DNA from: Actinomycetospora endophytica
GTDB lineage: Bacteria > Actinomycetota > Actinomycetes > Mycobacteriales > Pseudonocardiaceae
Direction of reading: 5' to 3'
DNA: 64,000 nucleotides
NCBI RefSeq assembly: GCF_021026375.1
Contig: NZ_JAJNDB010000001.1
Location: forward strand, 434,001 to 498,000
The notes under the pieces: generated by a model
What the model was told of the DNA's origin: nothing
What the model saw: the letters and a program-made list of their open reading frames with translations, nothing else
The model's database searches: none
Shown here: piece after piece, positions 58,901 to 64,000 of the stretch
Position numbering within the stretch: the first letter of the stretch is position 1
Layout: every line of letters starts with the position of its first letter
Translations under genes and position numbers: made by a program

Positions 58901-59881
58901 CGCGGCGAGTGCCCCGTCGACCACGACGACGAGTGCCGGCCCCCGCTCCGCCCGGTGGTGCTCGACGGTCCGCTGCCGTTGCCGGCGGCGGTCCAGCTCG
59001 GCGGACAGCAGCCGCAGCAGGCCCGCGGCGTCCTCGGCGACCATCAGCCCGGTCCCGTCCGGCCCGCCCCCCGAGGGGTGGCGGGCGTGCGGGAGCCACT
59101 TCACCCAGTCCCAGGCGGCCCGGGCGGCGGGGTCGGGGCAGCACACGGCGACCCGGACGTCGTCGGGGGCGTGCAGCGTGACCAGCTGCGCGAGCATCGC
59201 CCGCGCGAGCTCCCGGCCGCGCGCCGGGTCGCCGACGACCGCGACGCCGCTGCGCACCGGCACCGCGACCGGCACGTCGGGCACCGGGCCGAGGCGTTCG
59301 ACGAGTCGGCGCGCGGCCGCCTCGGTGCCGGGATCCCGGGGCGAGGTGGGGTCGGCGTCGGGCAGCTCCGGGGCGGCGATCCCGGGCACGCGTCCGCGGC
59401 CGAGGCGCAGCCGGAGGAAGTCCGGGTCCTCGGGACGGCGCTCCCACAGCTTCCCGGCGCGGTCCGGGACGCCGGCGAGCACCGGCGGGTCGGGGTGGGT
59501 CTCCTCGGCCATCCGCCGCTGGTCGTCGGCGGCCGCGCGCAGCGCCGTGCGGACCTCGGCGAGGTGGGCCAGGTAGCGCAGCCGGGCGTCGGTGCCCTGC
59601 TCCTTCGACCGGCCGCGGGTCGCCAGGATCATCATCACGCCCATCCCGAGCGCGCCGAGGACGAAGACCCCGCCCGCCAGGAAGTAGACGGGGTTGCGGT
59701 TCACCAGGGCGAACCCGAGCATCCCGGCGCTGCCGAGCAGCGGGAACAGCGCGTAGGTCCACGGGGTGGGCGGGCCTCCCCCTCTCGAGGCGGGCGGATC
59801 GGCCAGACGGACCGGGGAGGGAGTCGGTCGAATCGGCCCACTCCGCGGCGGTCGGTGGATCAGGATGTCGTTCATGGCCAT
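55901..59881 (-). CDS. eccC: ESX/type VII secretion ATPase EccC
   Basis: 1326 aa, single-chain form. Two N-terminal membrane helices near residues 45-85 are followed by three FtsK/SpoIIIE ATPase domains: Walker A GATGSGKSELLRTL, GAPRTGKSTALRAL and GEAGSGRTATLRTV. The third has Arg instead of Lys and is probably inactive. Walker B: LVVVDEFSEL, LLVVDDWGAL, LVVVDDHDLV. EccC powers and selects substrates. ATG 59881 has GGAGGGG six bases upstream. Its 5' end overlaps the start of the divergent eccD by 8 bp. Confidence 0.95.
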   Translation of the reverse strand: MAMNDILIHRPPRSGPIRPTPSPVRLADPPASRGGGPPTPWTYALFPLLGSAGMLGFALVNRNPVYFLAGGVFVLGALGMGVMMILATRGRSKEQGTDARLRYLAHLAEVRTALRAAADDQRRMAEETHPDPPVLAGVPDRAGKLWERRPEDPDFLRLRLGRGRVPGIAAPELPDADPTSPRDPGTEAAARRLVERLGPVPDVPVAVPVRSGVAVVGDPARGRELARAMLAQLVTLHAPDDVRVAVCCPDPAARAAWDWVKWLPHARHPSGGGPDGTGLMVAEDAAGLLRLLSAELDRRRQRQRTVEHHRAERGPALVVVVDGALAAPDPLAELPELGVALLHVLDDPTRRPAGVDVTVHVDQARAAVEVRRGRDGAAPDDLVGLAATDRLVPDALGVAEVETLARRLAPCRLSRRAGQVALSEVSGLPDLLGVDDVAVLDPRRTWARRAEPDLLRVPLGVDADGVPVELDLKESALSGMGPHGLVVGATGSGKSELLRTLVTGLAATHPPDDLAFVLVDYKGGATFAGMADLPHVAGSITDLEDDPETVERFADALRSELRRREQLLRDAGNLTGIREHRRLRLAGGEERDRPRAMPHLLVVVDEFSELLTAQPDFIDLFVQIGRVGRSLGVHLLLATQRLEEGRLRGLDSHLSYRLALRTFSAAESRTVIGNTDAFELPPVPGSAYLKVDTSVYRRLRVATVSAPYTEPVRGRVTHPRSRPFRAFDGRGELADELPALGPALSDPEQRSTLDVVVARLRAVAPPVHQVWLAPLPPALPLTAVLARPSVVPGQGLLTARPGTLALPLGVVDRPDRQAQEPLVVDLSGTGGHLGLVGAPRTGKSTALRALVTAAALTHTPDELTVYAIDLGGGALASLEAWPHVGGLAGRHRPDTVRRLVAQLEGLVAQRERATTAPAGAPSTAISTIADDGGYGRDVLLVVDDWGALRGEFEDLEPRLTALAARGLGHGVHLVISAARWWDLRPALRDALGTRIELRLGDSADSLIDRRAARSVPTTPGRALVGAGFKAQIALPVITDEDGRTEDSTTTAARATAAWGTAGAPPIRMLPALVPAAGLLPVPDGGGGPAETGRGVPIGVREQDLAPLELDLLAGRDPHLLVFGEAGSGRTATLRTVVTALCAAYPPEQLRVVVVDYRRTLLDAVPAEHLSTYLGSAPAAERTLALAAEKMTERLPGPEVTPAQLRARSWWDGPHMLVVVDDHDLVATGSSDPLSPLLDLLAQGRDIGLHVVLARSASGAGSGLMQPVLRRLRELGGPGLLLSGPRDEGALLHGVRGKNLPAGRAQYVTRRTEPELVQIAWVPEADG

Positions 59882-61445
59882 CCGTCACCCCTCCGCCGGG
59901 TTCCGCGCCGCCGCGGCGCTCGACGTCGGCCCGCGCAGTGCGGCGGAGCCCGGCCCGTCGGGTCGGGAGCTCGCGCCGGGGTCCGACGGCGGATGGTGCA
60001 CGGTGCGCGTCCGGGGGCCGGAGGGCACCGTCGACGCGGCGCTCCCGGCGACCGCGACGGTCGCCGAGGTCGTCGAGGAGCTGGCCGGGCGGCTGCTGCC
60101 CGGTGCCCCGCTGGTGCGCGGCGCGGACGGGCGGCCCTGGTACCTGCACCGCACCGGCGCCGGCCCGCTCCCGCCCGGCATCTCGCTGCAGGCCGCCGGC
60201 GTGCGCGACGGCGACGTGCTGCACCTCGGCCCGTGGCCGATGCCGCGTCCCGCCCAGGCAGTGGACGACGGCCTCGTCGCGCTCGCCGACGGGTCGTCGC
60301 GGGTGCCGCGGTGGACCCCGCACCGGGCGGGGGTGCTGGTGACGACGCTGCTCGTCGCGCTCGCCACGCTCGCCGCCGCGCTCTCGCTCGCGCTCCCCGC
60401 CGGTCCGCTGGTGGCGGTCGTGCTCGCCGGGACGCTGCTCGGCCTCGCCGCGCTGCAGCGCCGGTCCCGCCCGGGCGGGCTCGCGCTCCCGGCCGGCGAG
60501 GACTTGGCGGCCGTGGCATCGCGGGCCGATGACCTGCCACCGGGTCGCGCCCCGGGTGACCTGCCGGCGCTCGGGGCGGGGCTGTCCTCCCTGCCGGCGT
60601 GGGTCGCGGCCGGCGTCGCGACCGGGCTGCTCGGCCGCGCGGACCTCGCCGTCGTGCTGACCCTGGGCGGCGCGGCGCTCGCCGTCGGGGCCGGGCTCGC
60701 GTGGCTGGTGGTCGGCGAGCGGGGGCCCTGGTGGGCGGGGGCGGGGACGGCCGGCGTCGCGGTCGCGCTGCCCGCCGCGCTCGTGGCCGGTGGGCTGCTG
60801 ATCCCGGCGCGGGCGGTCGCGGTGGTGCTCACGCTGTGGCTGGCCGTCTCGCTGGCGCTGCCGTGGTTCGTGACGCGCAGCCGGACGTGGACCGACCCGC
60901 GCCAGGACGCCGCCGACCTCGTCGCCCACGCCGAGGCCACCCGCCGGACGCTGGACGTCGGCGCGCTCGCCGGGGCGACCGCGGCCGCCGTCGGGATGGT
61001 GCTGCTCGCCGCATCGGCGGTCGGGGGCGCGGGGGTGGACGGGTCCGGCGGGGTCATGGTCCTCGGCTTCGTCGTCGCGGTGTCGCTCGCGGCGCTGCTG
61101 CGGGCGAGACGGTCGATGTTCGTGGTGGAGTCGGCCGCCCTGGTCGGGGCGGGGACGGTGGGGCTCGCCGCGGTCGGGTGGGCGGAGGCCCTGATCGGCG
61201 GGCCGGCCGCGCGGGGTCTGGTGGTGGCTGCCATCGTCGTGGCGGTCGGCGTGCTGGTCGCGCTGGGTGGGGCGCTGCGGGCGGGCTCCTCGGGGGACGA
61301 CCGGGTGGTCGCCTGGTGGCACCGGCCCCGCACCCAGCGCCTGCTCGGGTGGCTGGAGACGGCGGCCGCCGTCGCGGTGCTCCCGTTGCTGGCCGGCGTG
61401 CTCGGCGTCTACCTGGCGGCGGCCGATGCGGGGGCGCGGCTCTGA
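59874..61445 (+). CDS. eccD: ESX/type VII secretion membrane protein EccD
   Basis: 523 aa. An N-terminal ubiquitin-like domain (CTVRVRGPEGTVDAALPATA, GPLPPGISLQAAGVRDGDVL) is followed by eleven hydrophobic helices (VLVTTLLVALATLAAALSLA to GVLGVYLAAADAGA), as in EccD pore components. ATG 59874 lies within the first codons of the divergent eccC; an alternative ATG at 59865 is possible. No eccE or mycosin gene follows in the window. Confidence 0.92.
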   Translation: MAIRHPSAGFRAAAALDVGPRSAAEPGPSGRELAPGSDGGWCTVRVRGPEGTVDAALPATATVAEVVEELAGRLLPGAPLVRGADGRPWYLHRTGAGPLPPGISLQAAGVRDGDVLHLGPWPMPRPAQAVDDGLVALADGSSRVPRWTPHRAGVLVTTLLVALATLAAALSLALPAGPLVAVVLAGTLLGLAALQRRSRPGGLALPAGEDLAAVASRADDLPPGRAPGDLPALGAGLSSLPAWVAAGVATGLLGRADLAVVLTLGGAALAVGAGLAWLVVGERGPWWAGAGTAGVAVALPAALVAGGLLIPARAVAVVLTLWLAVSLALPWFVTRSRTWTDPRQDAADLVAHAEATRRTLDVGALAGATAAAVGMVLLAASAVGGAGVDGSGGVMVLGFVVAVSLAALLRARRSMFVVESAALVGAGTVGLAAVGWAEALIGGPAARGLVVAAIVVAVGVLVALGGALRAGSSGDDRVVAWWHRPRTQRLLGWLETAAAVAVLPLLAGVLGVYLAAADAGARL

Positions 61446-61474
61446 CGGCAGGTCCTGGGCCTACGCGGTGTGTC

Positions 61475-61786
61475 CTAGGCGCCGGGCACGGTGCTCTCGA
61501 TCCGTCTGCTCGCCGCGGCGTCGCTGGACTGGTAGTTGCCGGCCACCGTCGTGACGGCCGCCGAGGTGGTCTGCACCGCCTCGGCCAACGCCTGGGCCCG
61601 CTGCGCGAGCTCCGCACCGAGCGCGCCGAGAGCACCCGCCAGCGCGCCGCCGTTCACCCCGCCGGCCGCGGACGACGCGGCTCCCGACGCCTGTCCGCCC
61701 AGCCCACCGAGCCGTCCCCCGGCCGCCGCGAGGGCCGACGCCCCGCCCTCCATGGCGCCCGTACTGGCCTCGAACCCGTCCGCCAT
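61475..61786 (-). CDS. EspC-like type VII secretion substrate
   Basis: 103 aa: ADGFEASTGAMEGGASALAA, LGALGAELAQRAQALAEAVQ, NYQSSDAAASRRIESTVPG. The Gly/Ala-rich middle and C-terminal YQSSD (YxxxD) resemble the small type VII secretion targets of the EspC family. No WXG is present. It converges with eccD, 29 bp between stops. Probably exported by this ESX system. Confidence 0.75.
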   Translation of the reverse strand: MADGFEASTGAMEGGASALAAAGGRLGGLGGQASGAASSAAGGVNGGALAGALGALGAELAQRAQALAEAVQTTSAAVTTVAGNYQSSDAAASRRIESTVPGA

Positions 61787-61800
61787 CCGACGTCCTCCGA

Positions 61801-61850
61801 TTTCTCCCGAACCGCCCCTACCGGCCGATCGACGTCCTTAACGTAAGGAC
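61801..61850. promoter_or_regulatory. Upstream region of the EspC-like gene with inverted repeat
   Basis: GTCCTTA-ACG-TAAGGAC (61834-61850) is a perfect 7-bp inverted repeat, AT-richer than its surroundings, 48 bp upstream of the EspC-like start. TCCCGAACCGC lies at 61805-61815, matching a box before the WXG100 genes. Operator candidate. Confidence 0.4.
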
Positions 61851-61907
61851 GGCCCCGGCACGGCGGGGGCGGTTTCGCGGAACTCGTGGGGTCGAGATCG
61901 ACAGGGG

Positions 61908-61994
61908 GTGGTCGGCGTGCCGATGCCGGGGAATCCGGGCGCCGTCCAGGCCGGGGCGACGCAGCTCATGGCGATGGCGGAGCCCGTGTGCACG
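61908..61994 (+). pseudogene. Possible N-terminal stump of an ESX effector
   Basis: From GTG 61908 the frame reads VVGVPMPGNPGAVQAGATQL and MAMAEPV, which looks like the first helix of actinobacterial type VII effector/toxin proteins ('..GdPgairagAa.l..la..'). After about 29 codons the sequence (TTTPTWWTRPGRERCEVARA) loses this character, and no toxin domain follows. The rest of the 400 bp to rtcB holds no supported gene except repeat R4. Weak evidence. Confidence 0.35.
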
Positions 61995-62243
61995 ACCACA
62001 CCGACCTGGTGGACCCGGCCAGGACGGGAGCGCTGCGAAGTCGCAAGGGCACGCTTCCCACGACCTGGGGCGAGGGAGTCGAAAACAGAATGGCGAAACA
62101 GAGCGGCGCGTGGCGAGCCGCTCACCCCACGGGCGGGTCGATCATCGGCTGGAGCGGCAATTGACGGGACTGGAGCTCCTACCCCCCGAGTACTGGCCGG
62201 CAGGGTGTCGAGCCGGTCCTCGCGGGTGGGTTTCGGCGGCCGC

Positions 62244-62305
62244 GAGGGAGTCACTGCAGGTCGAGCGGATCTCCGTTGCGCCGTGCCGTGACTCCCTGAT
62301 CTCCG
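62244..62305. repeat. Hairpin repeat R4, copy 2, upstream of rtcB
   Basis: 62 bp starting GAGGGAGTCACTGCAGGTCG and ending GTGACTCCCTGATCTCCG. The outer stem GGGAGTCAC/GTGACTCCC is perfect. 52 of 62 bases match the copy at 46187-46248. Confidence 0.85.
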
Positions 62306-62400
62306 CCGGCCCGAAAATCCCGCGCTCCATCCGCTCCACGCGGCCTACAGTTCCGCCCGACCCAGCGCACCCGCGTCCCGAGGAAGGGAGTGGCCACCCC

Positions 62401-63573
62401 ATGGAGAAGATCAGCAAGCAACTCGTCAACTGGGCGTCCATCCTGGACCGGGCGACGCGCGAGCAGGCCGAGCGGGCCTCGACGATGCCGTTCGTGTTCC
62501 CGCACATCGCGCTCATGCCCGACGCGCACCTCGGCAAGGGCGCGACCGTCGGCTCGGTCATCCCGACCCAGCGGGCGATCATCCCGGCGGCGGTGGGCGT
62601 GGACATCGGCTGCGGGATGGCGGCGGTGCGGACGCAGTTCACCCGCGAGCAGTTCGTCGCGAAGGACTCACTGGCCCCGCTGCGGGAGGCGATCGAGCGC
62701 GCGATCCCGCTCTCGGCCGGGCGCTACAACAAGAAGGTCGTCGCGACCGCCGAGCCGCGGATCGAGGAGCTCACGAAGCTCGCCGAGGAGGCCCGGTTCG
62801 AGCCGGCGGGCTACGCGAGGAACTGGGACGTCCAGCTCGGCAGCCTCGGGAGCGGCAACCACTTCATCGAGGTCACCGTCGACGAGCTCGACCGCGTCTG
62901 GCTGTTCCTGCACTCGGGCTCGCGGGGCGTGGGCAACAAGATCGCGCAGCGGCACATCGCGGTCGCGCAGGAGGCGATGACCTGCTGGTGGATCCAGCTG
63001 CCCGACCCGGACCTCGCCTACCTCGTCGAGGGCACCGACGAGTTCTGGACCTACATCCGCGAGCTGCGGTGGGCCCAGCACTTCGCGCTGCTCAACCGCG
63101 AGGAGATGATGGACCGGGTGGTGCGCCAGGTGGGCGAGTTCGTCGGCGAGCCCGTCGACGAGCAGGAGCGGATCAACTGCCACCACAACTACACCGAGCA
63201 GGAGACCCACTTCGGCCGGACGGTCTGGGTCTCCCGCAAGGGCGCCATCAATGCCGAGCAGGGCCGGCCCGGCCTGATCCCCGGCTCGATGGGAACGGCC
63301 TCGTACGTGGTCGCGGGCAAGGGATTCGCACCCAGCCTGAACAGCTCCCCGCACGGGGCGGGCCGGGCGTTCTCGCGCTCGAAGGCGCGCAGGACGTTCA
63401 CCGTCGAGCAGCTCCGGGAGGCGATGGCGGGGATCGAGTACCGGGACACCGCGGCGTTCCTGGACGAGATCCCGGCGGCGTACAAGGACGTCGACGTCGT
63501 GATGGCCGACGCGGCCGAGCTCGTCGAGGTCCGGCACACGCTGCGCCAGATCGTCAACGTCAAGGGCGAGTGA
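62401..63573 (+). CDS. rtcB: RtcB RNA-splicing ligase
   Basis: 390 aa. All diagnostic motifs are present: MPDAHLGKGATVGSVIP, GVDIGCGMAAVRTQF (metal Cys), GSLGSGNHFIEV, LFLHSGSRGVGNKIA, INCHHNYTEQE, and NSSPHGAGRAFSRSKAR, where the His is guanylylated by GTP. RtcB joins 2',3'-cyclic phosphate or 3'-phosphate RNA ends to 5'-OH ends. This is the ~390-aa form. ATG 62401 has AAGGAAGGGAG upstream. It is convergent with the KptA gene, 49 bp apart. Confidence 0.95.
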   Translation: MEKISKQLVNWASILDRATREQAERASTMPFVFPHIALMPDAHLGKGATVGSVIPTQRAIIPAAVGVDIGCGMAAVRTQFTREQFVAKDSLAPLREAIERAIPLSAGRYNKKVVATAEPRIEELTKLAEEARFEPAGYARNWDVQLGSLGSGNHFIEVTVDELDRVWLFLHSGSRGVGNKIAQRHIAVAQEAMTCWWIQLPDPDLAYLVEGTDEFWTYIRELRWAQHFALLNREEMMDRVVRQVGEFVGEPVDEQERINCHHNYTEQETHFGRTVWVSRKGAINAEQGRPGLIPGSMGTASYVVAGKGFAPSLNSSPHGAGRAFSRSKARRTFTVEQLREAMAGIEYRDTAAFLDEIPAAYKDVDVVMADAAELVEVRHTLRQIVNVKGE

Positions 63574-63622
63574 CCCGGCTCTTCCCGCCGAGGGAGCCCG
63601 AGCTCTCGAACCCCGGGACGAC

Positions 63623-64000
63623 TCACCGCGACAGGAACTCCGGAGGGATCGACGGCGCCAGCCAGGTGTCGTCGTTCCCCCGCCGGAACACCACCCCGGC
63701 CCGGGCCGCCCCGGCCGCGTCGACGGTGAACACCACGAGCTCCGACCCTCGCCGGGCTCCCACCCGCCGCGCCGTCTCCGCCGCCGGCGAGAGGTGCACG
63801 TACTGACGACCCATCGGGCGCAGCCCCTGCTCCTCGATCACCGCGGCGGCCCGGACCGTCGTGCCGTGGAAGAGCACCCGCGGGAGGCACGGCGACCGGG
63901 AGATCGACGGCCCCCTCGACCGAGTGCCCGTACCTCGCCCGGATCCACGACCCGGAGAGCTCGTGCCGCTGCTCGGACCCGGACGCGACCACCTCCCGCA
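63623..64000 (-). pseudogene. kptA: KptA RNA 2'-phosphotransferase, frameshifted and cut by the window edge
   Basis: Reading inward from 64000, the first frame gives REVVASGSEQRHELSGSWIR, ARYGHSVEGAVDLPVAVPPAG, a good match to the middle of KptA/Tpt1. Near 63880 the family continues in another frame: VLFHGTTVRAAAVIEEQGLR, PMGRQYVHLSPAAETARRVG, ELVVFTVDAAGAARAGVVF. Removing one G from the GGG at about 63877-63880 joins them as PPAVLFHGT, the expected motif. KptA moves a 2'-phosphate from RNA to NAD+. Either a real mutation or a sequencing error. Confidence 0.85.

Noticed and set aside
56190..61322. A 1710-codon open frame on the minus strand across eccC and eccD
   Set aside because: It is an Arg/Pro/Gly-rich shadow frame antisense or out of frame to two clearly conserved genes and contains no family motif.
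1..64000. tRNA or rRNA genes
   Set aside because: No T-arm GTTCGA-type consensus in a cloverleaf context and no rRNA-like conserved stretches were found by eye; a tRNA scan would settle it.

Overview
The window is 64 kb of very GC-rich DNA with frequent GTG starts, strong GGAGG-type ribosome binding sites, several apparently leaderless genes, and short-range operons with 4-nt ATGA/GTGA overlaps. Together with a type VII (ESX) secretion locus, two ECF sigma/zinc-finger pairs, YkuD L,D-transpeptidases and an Ald/AldR pair, this indicates a chromosome segment of an actinomycete, most likely Pseudonocardiaceae (Pseudonocardia or Actinomycetospora type). The genus is an inference from content only. 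I see no rRNA, tRNA, CRISPR array, insertion sequence or phage.

Layout. 1-12 kb: a partial zinc-type dehydrogenase divergent from an XRE regulator, then a copper and envelope-redox block: DUF5134 Met-rich membrane protein, ECF sigma, zinc-finger anti-sigma, CopD-CtaG fusion, DsbA-like thioredoxin, CopA ATPase and VKOR. 12-15 kb: an MFS exporter and its TetR repressor, each preceded by the same 14-bp palindrome. 15-31 kb: mixed metabolism and envelope genes: VOC proteins, two L,D-transpeptidases, pirin, ECF sigma with an Asp23-type partner, IlvE, Ald/AldR, FAD monooxygenase with a GntR-TetR regulator, a ferredoxin-reductase-type flavoprotein, an SDR and an acyl-CoA dehydrogenase. 32-41 kb: membrane protein with winged-helix regulator, LLM flavin monooxygenase, MaoC, an FtsW/RodA protein, a second CtaG, a catalytically degenerate serine recombinase, DUF1992 and a monoacylglycerol-lipase-like hydrolase. 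41-50 kb: a molybdenum storage protein pair (MosB/MosA-like), amidase, ABM monooxygenase, AraC regulator, EamA transporter and Idi. 50-54 kb: three overlapping genes for secreted Ser/Thr-rich proteins, then a two-gene KhtTU-like antiporter. 54-62 kb: the ESX locus (EccB, two WXG100 proteins, EccC, EccD, an EspC-like substrate, a possible effector stump). 62-64 kb: RtcB RNA ligase facing a KptA RNA 2'-phosphotransferase gene that is frameshifted and cut by the window edge.

Beyond the genes, the most unusual signal is a set of at least four families of short palindromic repeats. One 50-bp element occurs twice in frame inside the CopA linker and once between genes at 31.8 kb. A ~75-bp near-perfect palindrome supplies stop codons at 1.7 kb and 42.4 kb. 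A 62-bp hairpin element occurs at 46.2 kb and 62.2 kb. A fourth family occurs at 43.4 kb and 53.6 kb. Several of these sit exactly on gene ends. All functional statements come from reading motifs and comparing with remembered families; no database search was run.
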